64,000 bases of DNA from Mucilaginibacter mallensis (lineage in GTDB: Bacteria > Bacteroidota > Bacteroidia > Sphingobacteriales > Sphingobacteriaceae). Made by a program: the position numbers and the translations under genes. The stretch is taken from NCBI RefSeq assembly GCF_900105165.1, contig NZ_LT629740.1:2666001-2730000 (forward strand). Direction: 5' to 3'. The notes beneath the pieces were generated by a model. It searched no databases. It was not told where the DNA came from and was given only the letters and a program-made list of their open reading frames with translations. Of the stretch, positions 37,761 to 47,754 are shown in pieces. Positions within the stretch are counted from its first letter, which is position 1, and every line of letters begins with the position of its first letter.

Positions 37761-37876
37761 GATTGTTGTTAATTTGTTACCCAAAACTACATCACAGTAA
37801 AAAGTATAAATTGGAAAAATGCGAACGGTTATTGCTTTTTTTAGTGATAACACATATATACACCTCTAAATATAGT

Positions 37877-39781
37877 TTATTTACTAACTGTAAGCGTATA
37901 ATAGCTGGTCGCATTCATTTCAAATGTGATTGTACCATCCGCTGGCTTTGAAATTGGTGTTTCCTGCATATTTGCTGTTTGATTAGTAACATACAGGTGC
38001 ATTCGTTTTAAATTAGCGGGCAGCCCCGTTAAAGTTACTTTGCGGGTTGTTCCGTTGTTGACCAAGTGCAGGGTGTAGATGCCTTTGTTATTATCACCCA
38101 AGGCAGCACAGGATACATCACTGGCACTACTGATAATCGGCATAGCGAAAAGATGCCCGGGAGTTGATGCCAGTTGCTTAAGGTTCCAAAAACGTTGGCC
38201 GGGGTGCAGTGGTTCATTATTGCCAAAAATCCCCCCGCCTATAAGTGGTGAATAATCAGAAGTTAACTGCCATTGTAGTATGGTTAATGGCTGGCAAATA
38301 TTAAGCAAACGGGTATATAGATTGATCTCCTGCAAAGCATAGGTTGGTTCCTGGAATATCTGCGGATAACCCCATGCCTGTGCATCAATACTGCCCTCGC
38401 CTACTATAAGCGATACATTAATCTGTTTCGCGGCGTCAGCCCACTTTTGTAGTGTCTCCGTATCCCATCCACGCCATGAATGGAACGAAATAGCACCAAT
38501 ATAAGGCAATGCAGCGGAATCATTAAGTGCTGGATAAATAAACTTGTAAGTTGTCGCATCTGAATTATCACCTAAAAGCATTTTTGTTTTGAGGCCATGC
38601 GAAACAAAATATGCCCCCAGACCTTTTATCAACTCGTCATGCTCCTTCGCGGTAACCCTAACATTTATACCCAGGTCCGATTCATTGAAAGAAAATAAGC
38701 TTACTTCTACCCCATAATGATTTTTCAGATAAAGTATATAATCAGTGATCGACTTGTAGATTTCCTGCATCTTATCCGGATTCAGCGGATTACCCCAAAC
38801 ACCGTTAACCGGCCTGAAGTTAAACTTACCAGTTATAGCCCATGTTGGCGGGAACCAAGCTGAAAGAATAAGCGGGATACCTTTTTTACCCAATCGTTGT
38901 GCCATTAGCATTGCATTAATTACAGGTTTGGCCTGATTGGATGAATCGGCAGGAGACATATTTTCCTGCGGTTGCCAAAAACGCCATGGCATTTCAACCC
39001 GTCCCCAGGCAACGCGGAGATTATCCAGGCAATAATCAATGACCTGTGGATCGTACTTCGGATTTTGCAGACGAAAATTGCCCCCCAAGCCATCAAACGG
39101 ACGACCCCGCACAGCTGTATTTACGGCTATATTTACAGGCGACTTATCAATATCGCCTGATACTTTTATAGTGAAAGTATTTTGTAGTGAATCCTCTTTA
39201 TGTATACCTTGCAGGGTAAGAGCTACAAAAAACAATTTATTACCGGCTTTTCCGGTATCATTTTTCATGATCACTGCTGCAGGCTTATCAAAGGCGATAT
39301 TAAATACCCGATGATGCGAACTAATACTAAAGCCATTTGTCATTAATGAGCCACTAGCTAATCTTTCAAGGTTTAATTCGCCGCTGCCATAATCCTTGTC
39401 CGGCAGACTGATACAAAAATATACCCCATCAACCGCAGTATCTTTTTTTGCATTTACTTTAACATTTACTGTTATTTTACCCTCTGCTTCATCTGTTACT
39501 GTTTCCTTAAAATAAAGGCTGTCTATGTTAGTTGTAACTATTTGCTTGTTGCCATCACGTACATAATGTGGCCTTTGCGCTTCTTTAGCTGTAGATGATG
39601 TATTTGAACCACCTTTAGCTACCACATTTAAACTAGTTTGAAAATCAAAAAGCTGTCCTTGCTGGCGAATTCCCATGATATTTCCCCAAGGGGCAAGTTC
39701 AGATTGGGCATTAACAACTTTAACAAAAAACAGAGATATAAATAACAGGAATAGGGCAGCGATACGATATTTAGGATACAT
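37877..39781 (-). CDS. Secreted glycoside hydrolase, clan GH-A, GH30-like
   Basis: Start at ATG 39781, directly before a signal peptide (YRIAALFLLFISLFF...NAQ); about 634 residues. An N-terminal beta domain (~25-235) precedes a TIM barrel with FDGLGGNFRLQNP, SAWFPPTWA, acid/base Glu E367 in SFNESD and nucleophile Glu E462 in VGEGS. A C-terminal beta sandwich (IYTLHLVNNGTTRKVTLTGLP) completes a GH30-like layout. Endo-acting enzymes on beta-linked plant or fungal glycans are typical. It is 116 bp from the serine hydrolase gene on the same strand. Confidence 0.7.
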   Translation of the reverse strand: MYPKYRIAALFLLFISLFFVKVVNAQSELAPWGNIMGIRQQGQLFDFQTSLNVVAKGGSNTSSTAKEAQRPHYVRDGNKQIVTTNIDSLYFKETVTDEAEGKITVNVKVNAKKDTAVDGVYFCISLPDKDYGSGELNLERLASGSLMTNGFSISSHHRVFNIAFDKPAAVIMKNDTGKAGNKLFFVALTLQGIHKEDSLQNTFTIKVSGDIDKSPVNIAVNTAVRGRPFDGLGGNFRLQNPKYDPQVIDYCLDNLRVAWGRVEMPWRFWQPQENMSPADSSNQAKPVINAMLMAQRLGKKGIPLILSAWFPPTWAITGKFNFRPVNGVWGNPLNPDKMQEIYKSITDYILYLKNHYGVEVSLFSFNESDLGINVRVTAKEHDELIKGLGAYFVSHGLKTKMLLGDNSDATTYKFIYPALNDSAALPYIGAISFHSWRGWDTETLQKWADAAKQINVSLIVGEGSIDAQAWGYPQIFQEPTYALQEINLYTRLLNICQPLTILQWQLTSDYSPLIGGGIFGNNEPLHPGQRFWNLKQLASTPGHLFAMPIISSASDVSCAALGDNNKGIYTLHLVNNGTTRKVTLTGLPANLKRMHLYVTNQTANMQETPISKPADGTITFEMNATSYYTLTVSK

Positions 39782-39916
39782 GATTGATAATTGAGCGCTA
39801 AAGTTAGGCTTAATTAAAATCGCCGGGCAATGAATTTTTCGCATTTGCTATCATTATTTTAACAAGATGCGATGAATATTAGGTGTAAAAAATAAATTCA
39901 GCTTACAAGTTGAGTA

Positions 39917-39964
39917 TACCCAGCATAAAAGCGCAATAAATTATTGCGCTTTGCTGGCCGGGTA
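39917..39964 (-). terminator. Stem-loop downstream of pckA
   Basis: Inner stem AAAGCGCAAT / ATTGCGCTTT with a 5-nt loop, extended by CCAGC / GCTGG across a 3-nt bulge. It lies 44 bp beyond the pckA stop and ahead of the GH30-like gene. No clear U-tract, so it may act as an RNA 3'-end or attenuator. Confidence 0.5.
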
Positions 39965-40007
39965 TTTAGTTTAGTAGTTATTGAGTTATTGGTTGGATTG
40001 ATCTTAA

Positions 40008-41564
40008 TTAAAGAGCGTATTCCAGGTATTCATTTTGATACAGACTGAAATTCTCCTTAAACTTTTGAGCCAATGCTAAAGCAGTTTTATCATAAGCTTT
40101 TCGATCTGCCCATGTTTTAGCCGGATCTAAGATCTCTGACGGTACATTTGGACAACTTTGCGGCATCTGGATCCCAAAAACAGGATGTGGTTGATATGCT
40201 ACCTCATTTAATTGTCCGTTTAGCGCAGCGGATATCATGGCCCTGGTATAAGCTATGCTTATGCGTTTGCCTGTCCCATAAGCTCCGCCTGTCCACCCTG
40301 TGTTTATCATCCATACATTAGTTTGATGATTTTCCAGTTTTTCTTTAAGTAAATGTGCGTAAGCCCCGGGGTGCAATGGCAAAAACGGGGCGCCGAAACA
40401 GGCGCTAAAGGTTACCTGCGGCTCTTTGACCCCTTCCTCGGTACCTGCCACCTTTGCTGTATAACCATTAATAAAATAATACATGGCCTGTTCATAGGTT
40501 AGTTTACTGATGGGTGGGAACACTCCATACGCATCGCATGTTAAAAAGAACAGGTTTTTAGGCGTAACCGCAGTAGATGGAATTTTACTGTTTTTGATAT
40601 AATTCAGCGGATAACTTACTCTTGTATTTTCGGTAATCGCCTTGCATTTAAAATCTATTTTATTGGTGCCATTTATAAACATGGTATTTTCCACTAAAGC
40701 CCCTTCACGAATAGCTCCAAAAATATCGGGTTCATATTCAGCCGACAAATTAATGATCTTGGCGTAGCACCCTCCTTCGCAGTTAAAAATACCTTTTTCA
40801 TCCCATCCGTGCTCGTCATCGCCAATTAATTTCCGTTCGGGATCTGAACTTAATGTAGTTTTCCCCGTTCCGCTAAGGCCGAAGAATAAGGCAGTATCTC
40901 CTTTTTTACCCTCATTGGCACTGCAATGCATGCTTAATATATTGTGCTGGGGCAAAATAAAATTAAGCACTGTAAACACCCCTTTTTTAATCTCGCCGGT
41001 ATAACCCGTACCGCCTATGAGTATAGTTTTATGCTCAAATGAAACCACCGTAAAATTACTTTGCCTTGTGCCGTGGTGAGCCGGGTTAGCTTTAAACCCG
41101 GGTGCCTGGATGATGAGCCATTCCGGCTTAAAGTTTTTCAATTCGGTTTCAGCAGGGTCGATAAACATATTGGCGGCAAAATGATTCCCCCACGGATTTT
41201 CATTTATTACGCGCAATTTCAAACGCACAGCAGGATCGGCACAGGCATAAGCATCCCTGATCCATATATCGCTTTGCTGTACAAGATATGCCAGCATTTC
41301 ATCTTTCAAGATTAAAAAGTAAGATTCATCGAGCGGATGATTGAATTTATTCCAGTCGACAGTTTCCCTTGTGATCTCATCTTTCACTATAAATTTATCA
41401 GCCGGGCTCCTGCCGGTAAATTCACCGGTGTTAATAACAAGCGCCCCGGTATCATTCAAAACTCCCTCTTTTCTTAACAGTGTTTGCTGAACTAATTCTT
41501 CAACAGTTAACTGATAATAACCCCGTGATTTAAGTGATAAATTTTGTAGCTCCAACTTTTCCAT
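40008..41564 (-). CDS. pckA: Phosphoenolpyruvate carboxykinase (ATP)
   Basis: 518 residues from ATG 41564 (a TTG at 41573 is less likely). The ATP-type PEPCK motifs are complete: FTGRSPADKFIV, the kinase-1a P-loop GLSGTGKTTLS (K235), kinase-2 GDDEHGWD, and TGWTGGAYGTGKRI. It converts oxaloacetate and ATP to phosphoenolpyruvate, the entry step of gluconeogenesis. It is divergent from fbp across 293 bp, so both gluconeogenic genes may share control. Confidence 0.97.
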   Translation of the reverse strand: MEKLELQNLSLKSRGYYQLTVEELVQQTLLRKEGVLNDTGALVINTGEFTGRSPADKFIVKDEITRETVDWNKFNHPLDESYFLILKDEMLAYLVQQSDIWIRDAYACADPAVRLKLRVINENPWGNHFAANMFIDPAETELKNFKPEWLIIQAPGFKANPAHHGTRQSNFTVVSFEHKTILIGGTGYTGEIKKGVFTVLNFILPQHNILSMHCSANEGKKGDTALFFGLSGTGKTTLSSDPERKLIGDDEHGWDEKGIFNCEGGCYAKIINLSAEYEPDIFGAIREGALVENTMFINGTNKIDFKCKAITENTRVSYPLNYIKNSKIPSTAVTPKNLFFLTCDAYGVFPPISKLTYEQAMYYFINGYTAKVAGTEEGVKEPQVTFSACFGAPFLPLHPGAYAHLLKEKLENHQTNVWMINTGWTGGAYGTGKRISIAYTRAMISAALNGQLNEVAYQPHPVFGIQMPQSCPNVPSEILDPAKTWADRKAYDKTALALAQKFKENFSLYQNEYLEYAL

Positions 41565-41778
41565 AAACCTCAATTTCTTTACTGTAAAGGTTTGCAGTTT
41601 TAGTAAAACATGCCATAGTAGTGCTATTATTTAGAAAAAATGATTATTAAATATATTTATTTAGATCATATTGACCATTTAAGCCTCTTTTAAAGTCCTA
41701 TTTTAATAAAAAAGTAAAGTTTTAATTGTTTAAATTCACATCTCAATACACTAAGTAACGTTAAAATAAAGCTTAAAA

Positions 41779-41811
41779 TTTGCTTTTTATTCTTATTTTA
41801 ACTTACATTCG
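41779..41811 (+). promoter_or_regulatory. Candidate Bacteroidota-type promoter of fbp
   Basis: TTTG at 41779-41782 and TACATTCG at 41804-41811 (one mismatch to TAnnTTTG), separated by 21 nt, the usual spacing for the primary sigma factor of this phylum. It predicts a transcript start about 40 nt ahead of the fbp ATG. Confidence 0.45.
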
Positions 41812-41857
41812 TCCCAATAATTAACCAATTTAATACTGTATATTTTACACTAAGTAT

Positions 41858-42898
41858 ATGAATAATTTCACTACACTGGGGCAATTTATCATTGAAAAGC
41901 AGGCCGATTTTCCATATGCAAAAGGCGAGCTTTCGAGGCTATTGAGGGACATAGGCATAGCCGCAAAAATTGTTAACCGGGAGGTTAATAAAGCAGGCCT
42001 TATGGATATTTTAGGCAGCGCCGGGAACACCAATATACAAGGAGAATCTCAGCAAAAGCTGGATGTGTATGCCAATGAACAATTTATCTCCGCTCTACGC
42101 AGTGGTGGCGAATGTTGTATGGTGGCCTCAGAAGAAAATGAAACGGTTATACCTATTGATTCTGCGGTTTCAAAAAGTGCCAAGTATATCGTGGCTATTG
42201 ACCCCCTTGATGGTTCATCAAACATTGATGTAAACGTGCCTGTTGGTACTATATTTTCTATTTATCGACGTATATCACCGGAGGGCCCTGCCCTTTTGAG
42301 CGATGTATTGCAAAAAGGTACCGAGCAGGTAGCGGCAGGATATATTATCTACGGCTCCTCAACCATGCTGGTTTATACAACAGGCCGTGGTGTGAACGGC
42401 TTTACACTTGATCCATCAATTGGTGAGTTTTGCCTGTCGCACCCGGAAATGAAGATACCAGAAAACGGAACTATATATTCTATCAACGAAGGATACTACG
42501 TTCATTTTCCGCAGGGCGTGAAAAGCTATATTAAATACTGCCAGGTTGAGGATGAAGCAAGCAATCGCCCCTATACTTCACGCTACATAGGCTCCATGGT
42601 AGCCGACCTGCACCGGAACCTGATAAAGGGTGGAATCTTTATTTACCCATGTACTGCCGCCGCCCCTAACGGCAAGTTGAGATTGGTATATGAATGTAAT
42701 CCCCTATCGTTTATAATTGAACAAGCAGGTGGCAGGGCAACCAATGGCTCAACGCGCATTTTGGAGGTTGAGGTAAATACATTGCACCAGCGCTCGCCCA
42801 TATTTATTGGTTCAGAACAAATGGTTTTAAAGGCCGAAAGCTTTATGAATGAGGTTTTTGAACCATCCTATCAATATACTAAATCAGAAACTGTATGA
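41858..42898 (+). CDS. fbp: Fructose-1,6-bisphosphatase, class I
   Basis: 346 residues. The metal-binding and catalytic signature [25 protein letters not shown] is present, with upstream SEENE and downstream [19 protein letters not shown]. It removes the C1 phosphate in gluconeogenesis. It overlaps the Lrp/AsnC gene by 4 bp (ATGA), so the regulator is translationally coupled to it, and it is divergent from pckA. Confidence 0.96.
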   Translation: MNNFTTLGQFIIEKQADFPYAKGELSRLLRDIGIAAKIVNREVNKAGLMDILGSAGNTNIQGESQQKLDVYANEQFISALRSGGECCMVASEENETVIPIDSAVSKSAKYIVAIDPLDGSSNIDVNVPVGTIFSIYRRISPEGPALLSDVLQKGTEQVAAGYIIYGSSTMLVYTTGRGVNGFTLDPSIGEFCLSHPEMKIPENGTIYSINEGYYVHFPQGVKSYIKYCQVEDEASNRPYTSRYIGSMVADLHRNLIKGGIFIYPCTAAAPNGKLRLVYECNPLSFIIEQAGGRATNGSTRILEVEVNTLHQRSPIFIGSEQMVLKAESFMNEVFEPSYQYTKSETV

Positions 42899-43371
42899 CA
42901 AAGTATGTGCTTGATGAAACAGATAACGAGATCCTTAGATTACTGCAGCAGGATGCCCGGCAATCACATAAAGAGTTGGCGCATAAGGTGAATAAAAGCA
43001 TTACCCCTATCCATATCCGCGTAAGGCGTTTGCAGGAGCTGGGGTACATTAAACGCTTTACTGCCATTGTCGATGCCAAAAAAATAGGTCGTGGGCTTGT
43101 TGGTTATATACAGGTGCAATTGGTTAAGCATACCGAAGAAAGCCTGACCGCCTTTATGCAGGAAGCAGTAAAATTAGACGAGGTAATGGAATGCTATCAC
43201 ATGACCGGAACTTTCGATTTTTTGCTGCGGATTGTTATACGCGATATGGATGAATATAGCACCCTATTGATGAACAAATTGGCTAAACTGCCCGGAGTGG
43301 GTATGTTTACCAGCTATTGGGTAATGTCAGAAGTGAAAAATGAGACTGCTTATGTGTTGAGATCGGAATGA
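42895..43371 (+). CDS. Lrp/AsnC family transcriptional regulator
   Basis: 158 residues. The winged HTH ([55 protein letters not shown]) is followed by an AsnC ligand-binding (RAM) domain ([29 protein letters not shown]). These regulators form octamers and respond to amino acids. Its coupling to fbp suggests control of the amino-acid-to-sugar switch, possibly including pckA; the target is inferred from position. Confidence 0.92.
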   Translation: MTKYVLDETDNEILRLLQQDARQSHKELAHKVNKSITPIHIRVRRLQELGYIKRFTAIVDAKKIGRGLVGYIQVQLVKHTEESLTAFMQEAVKLDEVMECYHMTGTFDFLLRIVIRDMDEYSTLLMNKLAKLPGVGMFTSYWVMSEVKNETAYVLRSE

Positions 43372-43381
43372 TTTTGTAATA

Positions 43382-43427
43382 AATAAAAACAGCCTGTAAA
43401 CACCTCTGCTTACAGGCTGTTTTTATT
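43382..43427. terminator. Bidirectional terminator between the Lrp/AsnC gene and the amine oxidase gene
   Basis: A perfect 18-bp inverted repeat (AATAAAAACAGCCTGTAA with its complement, 10-nt loop) flanked by A- and T-rich tracts. It serves both convergent genes and touches the amine oxidase stop codon. Confidence 0.9.
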
Positions 43428-45445
43428 TATTGATGATCTATATCAGAACCGGCTTGCTTTTTATCTACATTTTTAAACTCCTTCTTTATAAAAGCCGGAT
43501 TGGTAATACCGAAAGTAGGATTGCTTGAAAAGAAGCCAAACGGCATTAATGTGAAGCCCATATGATGTACCGACATAATTGGCCATTCCTCAGGCCTTAC
43601 AATGTGTGTAATGCCAGCTACATACCATACCACAATATCATTATTATCAATATCCCTGTCCTGGGCTGTCCATGTGGCTAAGCCATCATATACCTTGTTA
43701 CTGGCAGGATATTTTCCGGCCGGATAGATCTCATCATCATGATATTGCGTTACCCATACCTGGTGATTTAAAAAACTTGCTTTTTTCAGCAATGATGAAC
43801 CTTCGGGCACAAATGTTTTGGCTTGTGCGCCAGGCATCAGCATATAACCTACATGCTGGCCCAGATCATTCATTTCATTGTTATTCATGATATGCCAGTT
43901 ACGGGCACTTTCATAATTAACTTCACGCTGTGCTTCCTGTTCTGTCTTAAATTTTGTTGCATCAACATAAAAAGCATTGCCGTAGGGGTTTTGCGGCCCC
44001 GGAGGCACTAATTTACTGTTCATCTCCTCAACTGCATTGTTATTGGCACCATCTATATCCATATCCAACCTGAAAACAAAAAAGTGCTGGTGATTGATAG
44101 CCTCCACATGCGGATGTACCAAAGTACCGAACGTATGCCCCTGATAAGAAAGATCATCCTTATCCGGTGCATCCATCTCATTGATACGATGCACACCTTT
44201 TACTTCAACAATACCTGTTAACTCCACATCTACATCAATGGTACCATCCTGATGAAATTTCCATGTAAAAGCATAGTCGTAATTCTCGATCATGGTATAA
44301 TATTTAATACATAGGTTAGTAGCTCTGCGCGATACTGTGCCGTGGCGCCACAATACCCCCCCATACTCTTCATAAACAGCCACCGCCCTATCAACCTGGA
44401 ACGGCACGCCATTTTCTGTATGCAATATTGCAGGTACATAAGCTGCGTTTTCCGGCGCATCAGCACCCGGACTTAATGACTGTGCCGTACCTTGACCTAA
44501 ACGGTATTCCCCGGCATCAAAAAAGTTATATGCTGCCTGGAACAGATCGGGCGACCCGTAAGGCACTACCATTTCAGGCATCGAACCACGGTACATTACC
44601 GAGCGTTCCTTGCCATTATCCACATATCGCACATTGTAGATCACCAATCCCTCACGATTATCAACTCCGAAACGCATTTTCCAGTTTTGCCAGGTAATTT
44701 CATGACCCTTCAACTGGAAGTTGTGACCTTCTGGCTGTGTAATAATCAGGGGCTTTGGTGCTGATTCAACTTCTTTAACCGAATCCTTATTAAAATAATT
44801 AAGATCAACCATACCGCTAAAGCTGTTACCCTCATCAACAATCTTTAATATTTTACCGGTAGTAAAATCGGTATAAGCCATTAATCCCTCGATGTCGACA
44901 TTATTCTTTTTACGCCTGGCGATCACCAATTGCTCCCGGTGACCAATCGGCCCTATGCCCAAATCACCTGTAAATACGCTGCGATGTGTAACGGAGTCAA
45001 TAGAGATCCCTCTTTTCTTCAATGCTGCGACCCAGTTCTTATCTTTCTTTACAATATCACTAGCAACAGAATCAGCCTCAAGGCCCATGCCGATTACATT
45101 TGGAATATTTTTAACTGACACTACCTTGTTTGTATTCAGATCAACAACCGCTTCGGTAACACCATTTTTGCTGTAATCATAAAAGCTGGTAAAAGCTTCA
45201 CGCCTGAAAGGTGTGCCGGGCTTATAAGCCAAAACCTCGCGCTTGGGTGGTTCCTTTAGGTTGATGATATTGAAAATATCCTTGCCGGTAGTTGTTTTAC
45301 TATCCTTTAATATTTGTACAACGCGCTGCATTTCTTTTGCGGTAAGCGGATCGAGCGGATAGGTTACGCTATCAGTTTGCGCATAAGTTTTACCTGCGCA
45401 TAAAAGCAGGACGAGGCAGCCATAGAGGGTAATGGTTTTTATCAT
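43427..45445 (-). CDS. Secreted copper-containing primary amine oxidase (TPQ-dependent)
   Basis: 672 residues with a signal peptide (IKTITLYGCLVLLLCAGKTYAQ). The topaquinone precursor is Y389 in the NYDY motif (MIENYDYAFTWKF), and copper ligands are HQHFF and the later HHMGFTLMPFGFF. It oxidises primary amines to aldehydes, ammonia and hydrogen peroxide. The protein is an export-type enzyme, in line with scavenging amines outside the cytoplasm. It follows ThuA (49-bp gap) and DUF4468 in one operon driven by the element at 46829-46885. Confidence 0.93.
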   Translation of the reverse strand: MIKTITLYGCLVLLLCAGKTYAQTDSVTYPLDPLTAKEMQRVVQILKDSKTTTGKDIFNIINLKEPPKREVLAYKPGTPFRREAFTSFYDYSKNGVTEAVVDLNTNKVVSVKNIPNVIGMGLEADSVASDIVKKDKNWVAALKKRGISIDSVTHRSVFTGDLGIGPIGHREQLVIARRKKNNVDIEGLMAYTDFTTGKILKIVDEGNSFSGMVDLNYFNKDSVKEVESAPKPLIITQPEGHNFQLKGHEITWQNWKMRFGVDNREGLVIYNVRYVDNGKERSVMYRGSMPEMVVPYGSPDLFQAAYNFFDAGEYRLGQGTAQSLSPGADAPENAAYVPAILHTENGVPFQVDRAVAVYEEYGGVLWRHGTVSRRATNLCIKYYTMIENYDYAFTWKFHQDGTIDVDVELTGIVEVKGVHRINEMDAPDKDDLSYQGHTFGTLVHPHVEAINHQHFFVFRLDMDIDGANNNAVEEMNSKLVPPGPQNPYGNAFYVDATKFKTEQEAQREVNYESARNWHIMNNNEMNDLGQHVGYMLMPGAQAKTFVPEGSSLLKKASFLNHQVWVTQYHDDEIYPAGKYPASNKVYDGLATWTAQDRDIDNNDIVVWYVAGITHIVRPEEWPIMSVHHMGFTLMPFGFFSSNPTFGITNPAFIKKEFKNVDKKQAGSDIDHQ

Positions 45446-45494
45446 TTTATTTGTGATTAAAGATTACTAAGTAAATTATGGTTGTTATTTCGCC

Positions 45495-46253
45495 TTATTT
45501 GGCAAGCCATAAAACTGCGTCCTCAAACATTTTATTCTGCGTTGCTGAATCAAATATCTGATCGCCGTGACCCATATTCATATAGATCATTTTGTATTTG
45601 GTGTTCGTCCACACCACCGGTATATCACCCTCAGTAATTATATCTTTTTTACCTAACGGATAGTTTGACGGCGCAAGTGTAACTAATACTCTTACATCTT
45701 TATTATCCCTTGGATCAGGCTTCCAGCCATACCATTCGTTTATTGGCGCTATATAGCTCTTAGGCAGTCGTTTAGTTGCCGGATGAGTATTGTCATCCAC
45801 AATAACCTTAGCAGGCAATGGCGGCCAGTTATTGTTATAAAATACAGCTCCGCCTAAAAAACTTACATACCAGGGCCAGTGGGTATATTGGTCATTATAA
45901 CCGGCCACATGAAAGCCGATCCAGCCACCGCCGTTTTCCATATATTTCTCAAAATCGCTTCGCTGTACTTCCGTTTGGGGGAAATCATTTAGCCAGATCA
46001 CCATTTTATAATTTTTCAGGTTTTCTGTATTTAGCTCATTCCAGTTTTGGGTAGTGTCAAAGGCAAAGCCTTTATCGGCAGCCATTTTTGTATAAAATTT
46101 GATGGCATCCTTTGCAAAATCAACATGATCTGATTCAACTTTTGTGGAGTAAAATGCCAGCACTCTGATTTTTTGCGCTTGCGCGGATGCCTGTTGGTTA
46201 AATACCAGTACTATAGCAAAACAGAAAATGGCTTTGAGTATATTTTTTATCAT
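45495..46253 (-). CDS. ThuA-domain secreted protein (copy 1)
   Basis: 252 residues with a signal peptide (...VFNQQASAQ). ThuA fold: RVLAFYSTKVESDHVDFAKDAIKFY, GGGWIGFHVAGYND, HPATKRLP, and the closing VVWTNTKYKMIYMNMGHGDQIFDSATQNKMFEDAVLWLA. The ThuA family is linked to sugar utilisation but its chemistry is poorly defined; the His in GFHVAG and the terminal MGHG are the conserved candidates. It is one of four copies within 4 kb. Confidence 0.88.
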   Translation of the reverse strand: MIKNILKAIFCFAIVLVFNQQASAQAQKIRVLAFYSTKVESDHVDFAKDAIKFYTKMAADKGFAFDTTQNWNELNTENLKNYKMVIWLNDFPQTEVQRSDFEKYMENGGGWIGFHVAGYNDQYTHWPWYVSFLGGAVFYNNNWPPLPAKVIVDDNTHPATKRLPKSYIAPINEWYGWKPDPRDNKDVRVLVTLAPSNYPLGKKDIITEGDIPVVWTNTKYKMIYMNMGHGDQIFDSATQNKMFEDAVLWLAK

Positions 46254-46259
46254 GTGGAA

Positions 46260-46790
46260 TTATCTATTATTCATTTCATCTTCAAGCGATGCCATTAAAG
46301 CTGTTTCATTTGAGGCTATCCCTTTAAAAAGTGTTTCATCCTCTTTCGACCATGGTTTGCCTTGCCTGTAATCCCACCAGCGGTATTCTATTTTTGAGTA
46401 TTCATTGGATATACCGCTTTCAATAGGTTTCTCGTAAAACTTGTCTGCCGTATAAGTGTAACCGCTATTGTACACTTTAATGGTGATAGCAAAGCGCATA
46501 AAGTAATAGTTGCCTGTATTACTGGTCACAATTTTAAATATGCCAGTGCCTGTAATTTCGCCGGTTGTTTTATCTGCTGATATTTTGATCTTTTGTGTAT
46601 TCGGAAAATCTTGTTTGAACCATTTTTCGGCCCGTTTAAACAATTCATTTTGCTGTGAACTATCACTTATCCTATAGCTTCTTTCGTAATAAACCTTCCC
46701 TTTTTTCATCGGGATATCTATTTTACTGGTTTGGGCCGGCGTATTTAATGAAAAAAGAATAAGTGCCCCGAAAAACAGCGTTTTAAACAT
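46260..46790 (-). CDS. DUF4468-domain secreted protein
   Basis: 176 residues with a signal peptide (TLFFGALILFSLNTPAQ). The DUF4468 pattern is visible: KGKVYYERSYRISDSSQQNELFKRAEKWFKQDF, GTGIFKIV, and YFMRFAITIKVYNSGYTY with the C-terminal IEYRWW. The function of this Bacteroidota family is unknown. It is first in the operon with ThuA copy 1 and the amine oxidase, preceded by the regulatory element at 46829-46885 with a leader of roughly 35 nt. Confidence 0.8.
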   Translation of the reverse strand: MFKTLFFGALILFSLNTPAQTSKIDIPMKKGKVYYERSYRISDSSQQNELFKRAEKWFKQDFPNTQKIKISADKTTGEITGTGIFKIVTSNTGNYYFMRFAITIKVYNSGYTYTADKFYEKPIESGISNEYSKIEYRWWDYRQGKPWSKEDETLFKGIASNETALMASLEDEMNNR

Positions 46791-46828
46791 GATATGCTTT
46801 TATTATCTGTGATATAATTAAGTATTCT

Positions 46829-46885
46829 CAAATATCATGAATCAACTGGTTAAACTTAAAATACACAGCCCTACATAAGCACTAC
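46829..46885 (-). promoter_or_regulatory. Activator site A plus -7-like element, DUF4468-ThuA-amine oxidase operon
   Basis: Site 46869-46885 (minus strand GTAGTGCTTATGTAGGG), exact copy. The -7-like GATATTTG on the minus strand occupies 46829-46836, exactly 32 bp downstream of the site. There is no consistent -33 element between them, as expected for an activator-dependent promoter. The predicted transcript starts close to the DUF4468 gene. Confidence 0.72.
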
Positions 46886-46958
46886 ACTTTATTGATATGT
46901 TATGCGGCAAAGAAAATCATATCCAAAATGAGCTATTTTCGTATTCAATCTAAGCAAA

Positions 46959-47726
46959 ATGAAAATAACGCCGGCTTTTATATGCCTTTTACTTTTACTG
47001 ACTATTAATCATACAACTCAAGCTCAAAAAGTCACCAAACCCAAGTTCAGAGTAATTGCGCTTGCAGAGATTGGCGGCGGGCATGCACGTTTTGATACTG
47101 CAGCAAAAATCTGGCTCAATAAACTGGCTATCGACAGCAATTTCAGCGTTGACTACATCACCGATACCAAACCAATAACTAAAGCATTTTTACGCAGATA
47201 TCAATTGTTCATCCAACTAGATTACCCGCCATACCCATGGAGCGATACCGCGCAAATGGCTTTTGAAAATTATATTAAAAAGGGCAAAGGTGGCTGGATA
47301 GGTTTTCACCATCCTACGCTTTTAGGTGTATTTGATGGTTACCCGATGTGGCAGTGGTATTCGCAATTTATGGGTGGTATTGAATTTAAGAATTACATAC
47401 CGGGCGGCGCATCGGCATCGTTAACTGTGGAGGATAAAAACCATCCTATTATGAAAGGTTTGCCGACATCATTCACAACAAAGGATGAATGGTATATCTA
47501 TAACCAAAGCCCTCGGGCTAATGTACACGTATTGGCAAGTATTAACGAAGATACTTATGATCCGCAGAAAAATGTGAAGATGGGCGACCACCCGGTTATA
47601 TGGACAAATGAGCATGTAAAAGCCAGGAACATTTACATTGCCATGGGGCATTTCCCATCCTTATTTCAGGATGAGAATTATACTACCCTAGTGCGTAATG
47701 CCATATTTTGGGCTGTGAAAAAGTGA
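46959..47726 (+). CDS. ThuA-domain secreted protein (copy 2)
   Basis: 255 residues with a signal peptide (PAFICLLLLLTINHTTQAQ). ThuA features: IALAEIGGGHARFDTAAKIW, GGWIGFHHPTLLG, NHPIMKGLP and IYIAMGHFPSLFQ. It is closest by eye to copy 3 (shared LFIQLDYPPY, FHH). It is divergent from the DUF4468 operon. Site A faces away from this gene, and I see no plus-oriented copy upstream, so it may be controlled differently or read from a bidirectional effect. Confidence 0.88.
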   Translation: MKITPAFICLLLLLTINHTTQAQKVTKPKFRVIALAEIGGGHARFDTAAKIWLNKLAIDSNFSVDYITDTKPITKAFLRRYQLFIQLDYPPYPWSDTAQMAFENYIKKGKGGWIGFHHPTLLGVFDGYPMWQWYSQFMGGIEFKNYIPGGASASLTVEDKNHPIMKGLPTSFTTKDEWYIYNQSPRANVHVLASINEDTYDPQKNVKMGDHPVIWTNEHVKARNIYIAMGHFPSLFQDENYTTLVRNAIFWAVKK

Positions 47727-47754
47727 TCACAGTCCCAAATATCACATCAATAAA

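Noticed and set aside
41565..41573. TTG at 41573 as start of pckA
   Set aside because: The ATG at 41564 is closer to the family's normal N-terminus and the extra three residues add nothing.
41611..41635. Partial match to the activator element (GTAGTGCT...) between pckA and fbp
   Set aside because: Only the first half-site and GTGCT match; the second GTAG and the -7 box at the fixed distance are absent.
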